From the NCBI RefSeq assembly GCF_003050925.1, contig NZ_QAOV01000005.1, positions 402,421-466,420 on the forward strand: DNA of 64,000 bases, given 5' to 3'. Below the pieces are notes generated by a model. The model made no database searches. It worked only from the letters and a program-made list of their open reading frames with translations, and was not told the origin of the DNA. The translations under genes were made by a program, and so were the position numbers. How positions within the stretch are numbered: the stretch's first letter is position 1; each line of letters starts with the position of its first letter. This document shows, one piece after another, positions 8,857-18,040 of this stretch. Source of the stretch: Pseudomonas sp. GV085 (lineage in GTDB: Bacteria > Pseudomonadota > Gammaproteobacteria > Pseudomonadales > Pseudomonadaceae).

Positions 8857-9582
8857 ATGACCGACAAGCCCCAGGTACCCGCACGACAAGCTGACGAATC
8901 ACCGTCCGAAAGCCTGGAGGCGGCGGCTGTTGCCGCGTACCTGGAGGCTCATCCGGACTTCTTCGTCGAGCACGAAGAACTGCTCCCGTCCCTGCGTATT
9001 CCCCATCGACGCGGCGATACCGTGTCGCTGGTGGAACGTCAGATGACGATCCTGCGCGACCGCAACATTGAACTGCGTCATCGCCTGTCGCATTTGATGG
9101 ACGTGGCCCGGGACAACGACCGGCTGTTCGACAAGACCCGTCGCCTGATCCTGGCGTTGATGGATGCCGCCAGCCTGGAAGACGTGGTGATGTGCGTCGA
9201 AGACAGCCTGCGTCAGGAGTTCCAGGTGCCCTTCGTCAGCCTCATCCTGCTTGGCGACAACGCCATGCCGGTCGGCCGCTGGGTCACCCACGTCGAAGCA
9301 CAAGTGGCCATTGGCGGCCTGCTCTCGGAAGACAAAAGCGTCAGCGGCAGCCTGCGCGAGCACGAACTGGATTTCCTGTTCGGTGAAGAACAGCGCAAGC
9401 AGATTGGCTCCACCGCGGTCGTTGTCATCAGTCACCAAGGTATCCACGGCATCCTGGCCATCGCCAGCCGTGATCCGCAGCACTACAAAAGCTCGGTGGG
9501 CACCCTGTTCCTGAGCTACATCGCTGAAGTCATGGGTCGCGTGCTGCCACGGGTCAACAACTCCCTGCGCTCGGTACGCTGA
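8857..9582 (+). CDS. DUF484 family protein (YigA-like, GAF-like fold)
   Basis: 241 residues. The N-terminal segment [19 protein letters not shown] and the following [14 protein letters not shown] coiled-coil are the DUF484 signature. Residues about 80-230 fit a GAF-like domain. The function is not established. The gene always sits between dapF and xerC in this cluster, with 13 bases to dapF and 2 bases to xerC, suggesting co-translation and perhaps a link to recombination or cell division. Confidence 0.92.
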   Translation: MTDKPQVPARQADESPSESLEAAAVAAYLEAHPDFFVEHEELLPSLRIPHRRGDTVSLVERQMTILRDRNIELRHRLSHLMDVARDNDRLFDKTRRLILALMDAASLEDVVMCVEDSLRQEFQVPFVSLILLGDNAMPVGRWVTHVEAQVAIGGLLSEDKSVSGSLREHELDFLFGEEQRKQIGSTAVVVISHQGIHGILAIASRDPQHYKSSVGTLFLSYIAEVMGRVLPRVNNSLRSVR

Positions 9583-9584
9583 AC

Positions 9585-10484
9585 ATGGAACGGCAACTGG
9601 ACGCTTACTGCGAACACCTGCGCAGTGAGCGGCAGGTGTCGCCGCACACGCTATCGGCCTACCGCCGCGACCTCGATAAAGTGCTGGGCTGGTGCGTCAA
9701 ACAGAACATCGGCAGCTGGGCGGCGCTGGACATCCAGCGCCTGCGCAGCCTGATTGCCCGCTTGCACGCCCAGGGCCAATCGTCCCGCAGCCTGGCGCGA
9801 TTGCTGTCTGCCGTTCGCGGGCTCTATCATTACCTGAACCGCGAAGGTCTGTGCGACCACGATCCGGCCAATGGTCTTGCGCCGCCGAAAGGCGAACGCC
9901 GCCTGCCGAAAACCCTCGACACCGACCGCGCCCTGCAACTGCTTGAAGGCGGGGTTGAAGATGACTTTCTGGCACGTCGGGACCAGGCGATTCTGGAGTT
10001 GTTCTACTCCTCCGGGCTGCGTCTGTCGGAGCTGACGGGGCTCAATCTCGACCAGCTCGACCTGGCTGACGGTATGGTCCAGGTACTCGGCAAAGGCAGC
10101 AAGACCCGTCTGCTGCCGGTAGGAAAAAAGGCCCGCGAAGCCTTGGAACAGTGGCTGCCATTGCGGGCCATGGCCAATCCGGCGGACGATGCGGTGTTTG
10201 TCAGCCAACAAGGTCGCCGTCTCGGTCCGCGGGCGATCCAGGTGCGGGTCAAGGCTGCCGGCGAACGCGAATTGGGGCAAAACCTGCATCCGCACATGCT
10301 GCGGCACTCCTTCGCCAGCCATTTACTGGAGTCCTCCCAGGACCTGCGCGCGGTGCAGGAACTGCTCGGCCACTCGGACATCAAGACCACGCAGATCTAC
10401 ACCCACCTGGACTTCCAGCATCTTGCAGCGGTCTACGACAGCGCCCACCCACGGGCCAAACGCATGAAAGGCGACGATTCATGA
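9585..10484 (+). CDS. xerC: Tyrosine recombinase XerC
   Basis: 299 residues. With XerD it resolves chromosome dimers at dif during division (the Pseudomonas gene has also been called sss). The N-terminal SAM-like core-binding domain covers residues 1-90. Catalytic residues are visible: R146 (SSGLRLSEL), K170 (GKGSKTR), H237 and R240 (HPHMLRHS), H263 (LGHSD) and the nucleophile Y272 (IYTHL). Its stop overlaps the start of the next gene (ATGA). Confidence 0.97.
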   Translation: MERQLDAYCEHLRSERQVSPHTLSAYRRDLDKVLGWCVKQNIGSWAALDIQRLRSLIARLHAQGQSSRSLARLLSAVRGLYHYLNREGLCDHDPANGLAPPKGERRLPKTLDTDRALQLLEGGVEDDFLARRDQAILELFYSSGLRLSELTGLNLDQLDLADGMVQVLGKGSKTRLLPVGKKAREALEQWLPLRAMANPADDAVFVSQQGRRLGPRAIQVRVKAAGERELGQNLHPHMLRHSFASHLLESSQDLRAVQELLGHSDIKTTQIYTHLDFQHLAAVYDSAHPRAKRMKGDDS

Positions 10485-11182
10485 GTATTCAATTGATCAC
10501 CTTCGACCTCGACGACACCCTGTGGGACACCGCCCCCGTGATCGCCAGCGCCGAAACCGTTTTGCGTGAATGGCTGACCGAGCACGCGCCCAACCTTGGG
10601 GCAGTGCCGGTGGAGCATCTGTGGGCTATTCGCGAGCGTATATTAAGCAACGAGCCAAGCCTCAAGCACCGTATCAGCGCCCTGCGTCGGCGGGTGCTGT
10701 TCCATGCGCTGGAAGAGTCCGGTTACGGGCATGACGAGGCGTCGGATCTGGCGGACAAGAGTTTTGAAGTGTTTCTGCATGCTCGCCATCAGATCGATGT
10801 GTTTCCGGAGGTCGAACCGACCCTGGAAATCCTCGCCAACCATTACGCCCTCGGCGTGGTCACCAATGGCAATGCCGATGTGCGTCGGCTGGGGCTGGCG
10901 GACTACTTCAAGTTTGCGTTGTGTGCCGAAGACATCGGCATCGCAAAACCCGATGCGCGACTGTTCCAGGAGGCCTTGCAGCGCGGTGGCGCGACCGCTG
11001 AAACGGCGGTGCACATTGGCGATCATCCGGGCGATGACATTGCCGGTGCGCAACAGGCGGGAATGCGGGCGATCTGGTTCAATCCGGCGGGCAAGGTCTG
11101 GGAAGCCGATCGCTTGCCGGATGCGGAGATTCGCAGCCTGACTGATTTGCCGGCATTGCTGGCGCGGTGGAATACCCTTTAG
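10481..11182 (+). CDS. HAD-superfamily phosphatase (YigB-like)
   Basis: 233 residues. Motif I is [10 protein letters not shown], with nucleophile D9 and acid D11. Motif II is VVTNGNAD, motif III the lysine in [10 protein letters not shown], and motif [15 protein letters not shown]. The cap is helical (subclass I). The position after xerC matches enterobacterial yigB, whose product dephosphorylates FMN and a riboflavin precursor. The same activity is plausible but not proven here. The start overlaps the xerC stop by four bases. Confidence 0.9.
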   Translation: MSIQLITFDLDDTLWDTAPVIASAETVLREWLTEHAPNLGAVPVEHLWAIRERILSNEPSLKHRISALRRRVLFHALEESGYGHDEASDLADKSFEVFLHARHQIDVFPEVEPTLEILANHYALGVVTNGNADVRRLGLADYFKFALCAEDIGIAKPDARLFQEALQRGGATAETAVHIGDHPGDDIAGAQQAGMRAIWFNPAGKVWEADRLPDAEIRSLTDLPALLARWNTL

Positions 11183-11200
11183 TTTCGAGGTGATTTCACA

Positions 11201-11275
11201 AAGATCGCAACCTTCGGCAGCTCCTACAGAAATTTGCGTATACCTGTAGGAGCTGCCGAAGGCTGCGATCTTTTG
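11201..11275. repeat. REP pair, AGCTGCCGAAGGCTGCGATCTT family
   Basis: Two inverted copies (AAGATCGCAACCTTCGGCAGCTCCTACAG and its partner) separated by only about 17 bases form an almost perfect long hairpin between the HAD gene and the sutA terminator. Confidence 0.9.
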
Positions 11276-11293
11276 CTTTTCCATGAGGCATGA

Positions 11294-11320
11294 AAAAGCC
11301 CGCGGCGACGGCGGGCTTTT
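11294..11320 (-). terminator. Intrinsic terminator of sutA
   Basis: A 10-bp stem AAAAGCCCGC / GCGGGCTTTT with a 7-base loop. On the minus strand it is followed by U residues, 20 bases after the sutA stop. Confidence 0.8.
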
Positions 11321-11340
11321 CCAGCAAGCGGGTAGCAGGC

Positions 11341-11661
11341 TCAGATAGGCCGGCTGCCGTACTTGTTATCAGGCTTCTTGGGCGGATCGGCGACCACATT
11401 GGCCTCCACTTCCTGCACCTTGCCGCCCTTGGCCAAAAACTCCTCCATGGCCCGCGCGAGAGCATCGCGTTCCTTGTTCTTGGCTTCGACACTCGGTAGT
11501 TCATCGACCGATACCGCTGCCTTGGCTTTGCCTTTGGCGGTCGGAACCGGCGCATCACCGCCGTCGTCTTCAGCGACGTCTTCCGCCGCTGCTTCCAGAC
11601 CTTCTTCGGTTTCGTCGTCGCCTACTTCGAGGTCGTCGTTTTCCAGATCATCGTCGCTCAT
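11341..11661 (-). CDS. sutA: RNA polymerase-binding regulator SutA
   Basis: 106 residues. It has an acidic, disordered N-terminus (MSDDDLENDDLEVGDDETEE), an alanine/lysine linker, one helix (VEAKNKERDALARAMEEFLA, about 59-78) and a conserved tail (EANVVADPPKKPDNKYGSRPI). This is the layout of SutA, which in P. aeruginosa binds RNA polymerase and raises expression of ribosomal and other genes during slow growth. The assignment rests on remembered sequence similarity and this unusual architecture. It is monocistronic with its own terminator. Confidence 0.9.
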   Translation of the reverse strand: MSDDDLENDDLEVGDDETEEGLEAAAEDVAEDDGGDAPVPTAKGKAKAAVSVDELPSVEAKNKERDALARAMEEFLAKGGKVQEVEANVVADPPKKPDNKYGSRPI

Positions 11662-11762
11662 GTTCTACCTCATGACTTGCGAAAAGCAGATTAGTTATAG
11701 CCCAGCTTTGCCCTCTGTCGAAGGCTGCCGGAAAAAAATCAACAGCCGCTGCTGACCAGCGG

Positions 11763-12188
11763 CTATGCCTCTTCACCGTGCACGGTGGCGAGGACTTTAC
11801 GGGCACCGCCATGATCACGGTGCTCGCCCAGGTAAACGCCTTGCCAGGTCCCCAACGCCAGCCGGCCTGCCGAAATCGGCAAACTGAGCTGACAGCCAAG
11901 CACGCTGGCCTTGAAGTGCGCCGGGAGGTCGTCCAGGCCTTCGTCGTTATGCTCATAGCCGTCTTTTCCTTGTGGGATCAGACGATTGAAAAATCGTTCG
12001 AAGTCGCGACGTACCGCCGGATCGGCGTTCTCGTTGATGGTCAACGACGCCGAGGTATGCTGCAGCCACAAATGCAACAGACCGACACGACACGCCTTGA
12101 GTTCAGGAAGGCCGGCGAGTAACTCGTCCGTTACCAGATGAAAGCCCCGGGGCCTCGCCCGCAAGGTAATCAGAGTCTGTTGCCACAT
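11763..12188 (-). CDS. YjbQ / UPF0047 family protein
   Basis: 141 residues from the ATG in ..C-MWQQTLITL; a start nine codons upstream lacks family similarity. The family signature LLHLWLQHTSASLTINENADP (about 38-58) and the C-terminal GRLALGTWQGVYLGEHRDHG are clear. Members have weak thiamine-phosphate synthase activity in vitro, and the conserved histidines form a metal-like pocket. The physiological role is open. Confidence 0.92.
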   Translation of the reverse strand: MWQQTLITLRARPRGFHLVTDELLAGLPELKACRVGLLHLWLQHTSASLTINENADPAVRRDFERFFNRLIPQGKDGYEHNDEGLDDLPAHFKASVLGCQLSLPISAGRLALGTWQGVYLGEHRDHGGARKVLATVHGEEA

Positions 12189-12360
12189 ACAGTTCTCCGC
12201 ACGTTCGGGGCGCATTCTAGCGCGCTCTGGGAAAAAACAAAGGCCCTAATACTCCTTCAATCCTGTAAGCCTTCGACCGCACAAAAACACCCGGTGCAAA
12301 CATCGCAAAACCTGTAGGAAAAAACCTTTCAGCTCAGCTTTCAATGACAAATTCCAGACA

Positions 12361-12384
12361 AAAAAATGCCCGGCAAGCCGGGCA
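12361..12384 (-). terminator. Intrinsic terminator of amtB
   Basis: A perfect 8-bp stem TGCCCGGC/GCCGGGCA with a 2-base loop, followed on the minus strand by a long U run (also T-rich on the other side). It lies 19 bases after the amtB stop. Confidence 0.88.
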
Positions 12385-12402
12385 GGTTTTTTATGCGCTT
12401 GC

Positions 12403-13740
12403 TTACAAGTTGTAGCCGCGTTCGTTGTGAAGCGCCAGATCGATGCCGACCGCTTCTTCTTCTTCACTGATGCGCAGGCCCATGACCGCATCCAGCACCT
12501 TGAGGATGATGAATGTAGCGATCGCGGTGTAGATCACCGTGAAGCCCACGCCTTTGCACTGAATCCACACTTGTGCGGCGATGTCGGTGACGGTGCCGAA
12601 GCCGCCCAGGGACGGCGCAGCGAACACACCAGTCAGGATTGCGCCGAGGATACCGCCAATACCGTGTACGCCGAAGGCATCCAGGGAGTCGTCGTAGCCG
12701 AGTTTGCGTTTCAGGGTTGTCGCGCAGAAGAAGCACACCACGCCAGCCGCCAGACCGATCACCAGCGCGCCCATCGGGCCAACGGTGCCAGCAGCCGGGG
12801 TGATTGCCACCAGACCGGCAACCACGCCCGAAGCGATACCCAGTGCGCTAGGTTTGCCGTGGGTGACCCACTCGGCAAACATCCAGCCCAGCGCCGCAGC
12901 GGCGGTAGCGATTTGCGTCACCAGCATTGCCATGCCGGCGGTGCCGTTGGCCGCAGCGGCGGAACCGGCGTTGAAACCGAACCAGCCGACCCACAGCATG
13001 GCCGCGCCCATCAAGGTGTAACCGAGGTTGTGCGGCGCCATCGGCGTGGTCGGAAAACCTTTACGCTTGCCCAGCACCAGGCAGGCAACCAGACCGGCCA
13101 CACCGGCGTTGATGTGCACCACCGTGCCACCGGCGAAGTCCAGAACACCCCAGTCCCACAACAGGCCGCCGTTACCGGACCAGACCATGTGCGCAATTGG
13201 CGCGTAAACCAGGGTGAACCACACGCCCATGAAAACCAGCATCGCGGAGAACTTCATCCGCTCGGCGAAAGCGCCGACGATCAATGCCGGGGTGATGATC
13301 GCGAAAGTCATCTGGAAGGTGACGAACACCGCCTCAGGGAACAGCGCCGCAGGCCCGGTCAGGCTGGCTGGCGTGATGCCGGCGAGGAATGCCTTGCCCA
13401 TGCCGCCGACGAACGAGTTGAAGTTGACGACGCCCTGCTCCATGCCCGTGGTGTCGAACGCGATGCTGTAGCCATAAATGACCCACAGGATGCTGATCAG
13501 ACCGGTAATGGCGAAGCACTGCATCATCACGGAAAGAATGTTTTTCGACCGAACCATGCCGCCGTAGAACAGCGCGAGGCCAGGAATGGTCATGAACAGC
13601 ACCAAGGCTGTAGAGGTCATCATCCAGGCGGTATCGCCGGAGTTGAGGACGGGTGCCGCCACTTCGTCTGCCGCCAAGGCAAGGCTGGGCATTACGATGG
13701 ACAACAGGGCTCCTAGCCCTGCGAATTTACGCAGAGTCAT
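12403..13740 (-). CDS. amtB: Ammonium transporter AmtB
   Basis: 445 residues. An inner-membrane ammonium channel. A cleavable signal (MTLRKFAGLGALLSIVMPSLALA) precedes eleven membrane segments. Recognisable pieces are DTAWMMTSTALVLFMTIPGLALFYGG, the signature DFAGGTVVHINAG with one of the twin pore histidines, and DDSLDAFGVHGIGGILG with the second. It lies 35 bases downstream of glnK; GlnK is known to plug this channel when nitrogen is ample. It should be under NtrC/sigma-54 control from in front of glnK. Confidence 0.97.
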   Translation of the reverse strand: MTLRKFAGLGALLSIVMPSLALAADEVAAPVLNSGDTAWMMTSTALVLFMTIPGLALFYGGMVRSKNILSVMMQCFAITGLISILWVIYGYSIAFDTTGMEQGVVNFNSFVGGMGKAFLAGITPASLTGPAALFPEAVFVTFQMTFAIITPALIVGAFAERMKFSAMLVFMGVWFTLVYAPIAHMVWSGNGGLLWDWGVLDFAGGTVVHINAGVAGLVACLVLGKRKGFPTTPMAPHNLGYTLMGAAMLWVGWFGFNAGSAAAANGTAGMAMLVTQIATAAAALGWMFAEWVTHGKPSALGIASGVVAGLVAITPAAGTVGPMGALVIGLAAGVVCFFCATTLKRKLGYDDSLDAFGVHGIGGILGAILTGVFAAPSLGGFGTVTDIAAQVWIQCKGVGFTVIYTAIATFIILKVLDAVMGLRISEEEEAVGIDLALHNERGYNL

Positions 13741-13775
13741 ATTGTTTTCTCCTGGGGCGTTGGGTTTGTGGCGGC

Positions 13776-14522
<747 letters not shown>

Positions 14523-14783
14523 ATGCTCGCGCCAAAAGACTTCCTCGACGCCCTCACCGGCACCGCCTCCCGCCTTTTCAGCGGCGACACGCCTCTGCCG
14601 AAAGCTGAAATAGAAAGCCAGTTCAAAATGCTGCTGCAGAGCGGCTTCAGCAAACTGGACCTGGTGAGCCGGGAAGAATTCGATAGTCAGATGGTTGTGT
14701 TGGCGCGCACCCGGGCTCGGCTGGAGAGCCTTGAAGCGAAAGTCGCCGAGCTGGAAGCGAAGCTCAATCCACCGACCGAATAA
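14523..14783 (+). CDS. ubiK: Ubiquinone biosynthesis accessory factor UbiK
   Basis: 86 residues. N-terminal MLAPKDFLDALTGTASRLF, then a strongly heptad-like C-terminal coiled coil (MVVLARTRARLESLEAKVAELEAKL, about 56-80) typical of UbiK/YqiC, which trimerises and works with UbiJ in the soluble ubiquinone assembly under aerobic conditions. The ATG at 14523 has an AGGA site 9 bases upstream; a TTG two codons earlier is less likely. Confidence 0.92.
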   Translation: MLAPKDFLDALTGTASRLFSGDTPLPKAEIESQFKMLLQSGFSKLDLVSREEFDSQMVVLARTRARLESLEAKVAELEAKLNPPTE

Positions 14784-14807
14784 ATTCTGATGTGAAATGC
14801 AGTCCCC

Positions 14808-14897
14808 CTGTGGGAGCGAGCCTGCTCGCGATTGAAGGTCGGAACGACCTTGCACTTCACCTGTAGGAGCTGCCGAAGGCTGCGATCTTTTGATCTT
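14808..14897. repeat. Two single REPs of different families, side by side
   Basis: A lone CTGTGGGAGCGAGCCTGCTCGCGA unit is followed 29 bases later by a lone CTGTAGGAGCTGCCGAAGGC..GATCTTTTGATCTT unit in the same direction. Neither has its inverted partner. This is the ubiK-side edge of the accessory patch. Confidence 0.85.
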
Positions 14898-15060
14898 CAG
14901 CCCCGCAACAATCCCGGCAACGTCCTACAAACATCACACCGCCGTCCGATTGCGTCGCTAAGCCCCGGTTCCTAAGCTCATCTCGGCTGAATATTCAGCA
15001 CTGGGTTTGGCGACCCGGATAGCATGTGACGCATCGCAACCACGTTCGATACTGGGCATT

Positions 15061-15200
15061 ATTCCCTTCTCGAATTATGGCGGCTGGGCGTGGGAGACCT
15101 TCGGGTCTGCCGGTTTTCGCATGCACCGGTTCGCCAACCCGCGCACAGCTGCCACCCTTTTCGTTTGGCGACGATCAGCGGCAGTTTCCTTCATGCGAAT
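15061..15200 (+). ncRNA. Structured leader resembling C4 antisense RNA of phage immunity loci
   Basis: Just upstream of the BRO-N gene. A UUCG-capped hairpin (AGACC-TTCG-GGTCT, 15095-15108) is followed by three short segments with complements downstream: TTCGCATG 15116-15123 with CATGCGAA 15192-15199; TCGCCAA 15131-15137 with TTGGCGA 15165-15171; CTGCC 15149-15153 with GGCAG 15180-15184. In phages P1/P7 the C4 RNA sits upstream of the antirepressor gene and pairs with its own mRNA leader in this manner. The last pairing covers an ATG at 15193. Position and complementarity support a C4-like RNA; exact ends are unknown. Confidence 0.6.
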
Positions 15201-15214
15201 TTGGGTACTGCTCG

Positions 15215-15733
15215 ATGGACAAAAATTATCTAATACCTCACGTCTTCACCCGCCACAAACTCCACCTCCACGCTCTCCTAATACAAAACCAACCCTGGTT
15301 CAGCGCCCGCGACCTAGGGCGACTGCTACGCATCTACCTCAACGACCGCCAAGTCCGAAAACTCGACCCCGACCAATACCAAACCGCTAAAACCCTATTC
15401 CACGGACACATCGAAAACACCCTGCTGATCAGCGAATCCGGTGTCTACGCCTTGCTGGTCTATCACTACTGCCCCGAATACAGAGCCCTGCGTGAATGGC
15501 TCACCCACGAAGTCGTCCCCGCCCTCAGAGATTCCCAGCTACCAACCACAACCGAACGCCCGATTCTGAGCCTGCTGAACTGGCCGGAAATGTCGTTGAG
15601 CCTGCTGCACTGGAACAACCAGCCGTGGATTCGGTTGCAGGATGTGCCGCAGATGATGACAGAGCGGGAGCAGACAAGACGCCCGGTAAAACCGTGGTGG
15701 AAGCGGGCTTCACTCGTCTTGCAGTCGCTTTGA
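15215..15733 (+). CDS. BRO-N (phage antirepressor-like) domain protein
   Basis: 172 residues. Residues about 10-125 resemble the BRO N-terminal domain: FTRHKLHLHALLIQNQPWFSARDLGRLL, then LLISESGVYALLVYHYCPEYRALREWLTHEVVPALR, the classical antirepressor SGVYALI..S..PEAR.FRKWVTSEVLP pattern. A shorter C-terminal part ends in a basic tail. No phage structural or lysis genes are nearby. The frame is open 63 codons upstream, but that part overlaps the leader RNA, so the ATG at 15215 (MDKNYLIPHVF) is preferred although its ribosome binding site is weak. It probably binds DNA or a repressor; its target is unknown. Confidence 0.85.
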   Translation: MDKNYLIPHVFTRHKLHLHALLIQNQPWFSARDLGRLLRIYLNDRQVRKLDPDQYQTAKTLFHGHIENTLLISESGVYALLVYHYCPEYRALREWLTHEVVPALRDSQLPTTTERPILSLLNWPEMSLSLLHWNNQPWIRLQDVPQMMTEREQTRRPVKPWWKRASLVLQSL

Positions 15734-15744
15734 ATATTTAGTGT

Positions 15745-16008
15745 TCAACCACGCTCGATCTGGGCTGAGCGCAACTCGTAGGTCGATTGCAGATTCAGCC
15801 AGAACTCGGGCGTGGTGTTCAGGTTGATGGATAGCTTTTGCGCCAGACCAACACTGACACCGCTCCGCCGATTCACAACATCGCTTATTTCCGCCTCCGG
15901 CTCGTTCAACGAGCGAGCCAGAGCATCGGTTGTAACGCCCAGCGGCTTCAAAAACTCCTCGCGGAGAATTTCGCCAGGATGAATCGGGCGCATCCCATTC
16001 CTGTTCAT
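15745..16008 (-). CDS. HigA-type antitoxin (XRE family), no toxin partner seen
   Basis: 87 residues with the HigA/VapI signature MRPIHPGEILREEFLKPLGV (about 6-25), an XRE helix-turn-helix, and the C-terminal TTPEFWLNLQSTYELR. In complete modules a HigB RNase gene precedes higA. Here the 190 bases upstream on the minus strand hold no HigB-like sequence. It converges with the BRO-N gene (11 bases apart). It could be an orphan antitoxin or a plain transcriptional regulator. Confidence 0.88.
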   Translation of the reverse strand: MNRNGMRPIHPGEILREEFLKPLGVTTDALARSLNEPEAEISDVVNRRSGVSVGLAQKLSINLNTTPEFWLNLQSTYELRSAQIERG

Positions 16009-16202
16009 TCACGCCTCCCAAGGCTGCATTCAGCGAGATCATAAGCAGCAACCTTCATCCGGCAAGACCATCCACGCTCTTTCACAGACGTCCTTCATCT
16101 TTCTCGGCAGGGTCCTACAAAAAGCGGCGCTCCGGCCTGATTTATTGACTCGCACCCGTTCCTCTACGCTTCTTTCCTTGATCTTCGATAGATAAGGTGT
16201 GC

Positions 16203-16394
16203 ATGAGCCCAAAAAAGCGAATGGCGAAGCTATTACAAATTGCTGAGTTTCACGCGGAAGCACGTCGTTTGGCTGGAAATTTATCGGCCAATCAACGACG
16301 TTTTATTGAAGTCGGCTTCGCGTGTGGTAAAGAACTTGAGCCAAGTGGTTGGTTGGCCGGTGGCGCCCTGGTTCGTAACCGTAATATCCCGTGA
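16203..16394 (+). CDS. Hypothetical small basic protein
   Basis: 63 residues (MSPKKRMAKLLQIAEFHAEARRLAGNLSANQRRFIEVGFACGKEL...). Basic, helical at the N-terminus, single cysteine, no membrane segment. AAGG lies 6 bases before the ATG, and an in-frame GTG two codons earlier is possible. Family unknown to me. It is divergent from higA and 95 bases ahead of comM, within the accessory patch. Confidence 0.6.
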   Translation: MSPKKRMAKLLQIAEFHAEARRLAGNLSANQRRFIEVGFACGKELEPSGWLAGGALVRNRNIP

Positions 16395-16489
16395 AAGTTT
16401 GCCCGCATAACCACTCCATCAATTCCCTATCCCCGTCTACCCTTCAAAAACCCGCAGGAAGCGGCCCCCGTTTAGCTCAAGGAACGACC

Positions 16490-17983
16490 ATGTCCCTCTC
16501 CATCGTACACAGCCGCGCCCAGGTCGGCGTGGAGGCGCCAGCCGTCACCGTTGAAGTCCACTTGGCCAATGGTTTGCCATCGCTGACCATGGTCGGCCTG
16601 CCCGAGGCGGCAGTGAAGGAAAGCAAGGACCGGGTGCGCAGTGCGATCATCAATTCCGGGCTGCAATTTCCGGCGCGACGCATCACCTTGAATCTGGCCC
16701 CGGCGGATTTGCCCAAGGATGGCGGGCGGTTCGACCTGGCGATTGCCCTGGGGATTCTCTCGGCCAGCGTACAGGTGCCGACGCTGACACTGGATGACGT
16801 GGAGTGCCTGGGGGAGCTGGCGCTTTCCGGTGCAGTGCGACCGGTCCGCGGGGTGCTGCCGGCGGCATTGGCGGCGCGCAAGGCCAGGCGCTGGTTGATG
16901 GTGCCGCAGGCGAATGCCGAGGAGGCCTGCCTGGCGTCGGGGTTGAAGGTCATCGCAGTGGACCATCTGCTGCAGGCAGTGGCGCATTTCAATGGGCACA
17001 CACCCATCGAGCCTTACGTTTCCAATGGTTTGCTCCACGCCAGCAAACCCTATCCCGACTTGAACGAAGTTCAGGGGCAAATGGCAGCCAAACGCGCACT
17101 GCTGATTGCGGCAGCGGGTGCACATAACCTGCTGTTCAGCGGGCCACCGGGCACAGGCAAGACGCTATTGGCGAGCCGATTGCCAGGGCTGCTGCCACCC
17201 CTGGCCGAGAACGAAGCACTGGAAGTCGCAGCGATTCAATCCGTCGCCAGTTGTGTGCCACTGAGCCATTGGCCACAGCGCCCCTTCCGACAACCACACC
17301 ATTCCGCCTCAGGACCGGCACTGGTGGGCGGCGGTTCGAAACCGCAACCCGGTGAAATCACCCTCGCTCACCATGGCGTGCTGTTCCTTGATGAACTCCC
17401 GGAATTTGATCGCAAGGTACTGGAGGTACTGAGAGAGCCACTCGAATCCGGTCACATCGTGATTTCCCGCGCCAAGGACCGCGTACGCTTCCCGGCGCGC
17501 TTTCAACTGGTCGCCGCGATGAATCCCTGCCCCTGTGGATATCTTGGTGAACCGAGCGGCCGTTGCTCCTGCACACCGGACATGGTTCAGCGCTATCGCA
17601 ACAAATTGTCGGGGCCACTGCTGGATCGTATTGATCTGCACCTGACGGTTGCTCGCGAAGCCACGGCGTTAAATCCTGCGTTAAAACCCGGTGACGACAC
17701 TGCCACCGCCGCCGAGTTGGTTGCCAATGCACGAGAACGGCAACAAAAGCGCCAAGGCTGTGCCAATGCCTTTCTCGACTTGCCGAGCCTGCGCAGACAC
17801 TGCAAGTTATCCACAACAGACGAAACCTGGCTGGAGACGGCGTGTGAACGACTGACCTTGTCACTGCGAGCGGCCCATCGACTGCTCAAAGTAGCGCGCA
17901 CTCTTGCGGACCTTGAACAAGTCGATGAGATCAGACGCGAGCACTTGGCCGAAGCGCTGCAATATCGGCCAACAAGCCAGTAG
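16490..17983 (+). CDS. comM: YifB/ComM family AAA+ ATPase (Mg-chelatase-like)
   Basis: 497 residues. ComM is a hexameric helicase that promotes branch migration during natural transformation. The N-terminal ChlI-type domain (1-185) shows NGLPSLTMVGLPEAAVKESKDRV. The AAA+ core has Walker A GPPGTGKT at 218-225 and Walker B GVLFLDELPEFD. A cysteine cluster CPCGYLGEPSGRCSC follows, with a C-terminal helical domain. The start at MSLSIVHSRAQVG, with AAGGA 7 bases ahead, is preferred over an in-frame start 33 codons upstream. Confidence 0.94.
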   Translation: MSLSIVHSRAQVGVEAPAVTVEVHLANGLPSLTMVGLPEAAVKESKDRVRSAIINSGLQFPARRITLNLAPADLPKDGGRFDLAIALGILSASVQVPTLTLDDVECLGELALSGAVRPVRGVLPAALAARKARRWLMVPQANAEEACLASGLKVIAVDHLLQAVAHFNGHTPIEPYVSNGLLHASKPYPDLNEVQGQMAAKRALLIAAAGAHNLLFSGPPGTGKTLLASRLPGLLPPLAENEALEVAAIQSVASCVPLSHWPQRPFRQPHHSASGPALVGGGSKPQPGEITLAHHGVLFLDELPEFDRKVLEVLREPLESGHIVISRAKDRVRFPARFQLVAAMNPCPCGYLGEPSGRCSCTPDMVQRYRNKLSGPLLDRIDLHLTVAREATALNPALKPGDDTATAAELVANARERQQKRQGCANAFLDLPSLRRHCKLSTTDETWLETACERLTLSLRAAHRLLKVARTLADLEQVDEIRREHLAEALQYRPTSQ

Positions 17984-18040
17984 CTCAAATTTGTAAGTTT
18001 TTTTCGACCAATAAGCGGCTTTTCGAAAAGATGGCGAAAA

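Noticed and set aside
12427..13716. 429-codon plus-strand frame opposite amtB
   Set aside because: His/Arg/Gln-rich antisense frame of a clear membrane transporter.
16009..16263. Possible HigB toxin frame upstream of higA
   Set aside because: The 74-codon frame there lacks every HigB motif; no toxin is supported.
14784..16489. Prophage
   Set aside because: Only an antirepressor-type gene is present; no integrase, structural, lysis or replication genes and no attachment repeats.
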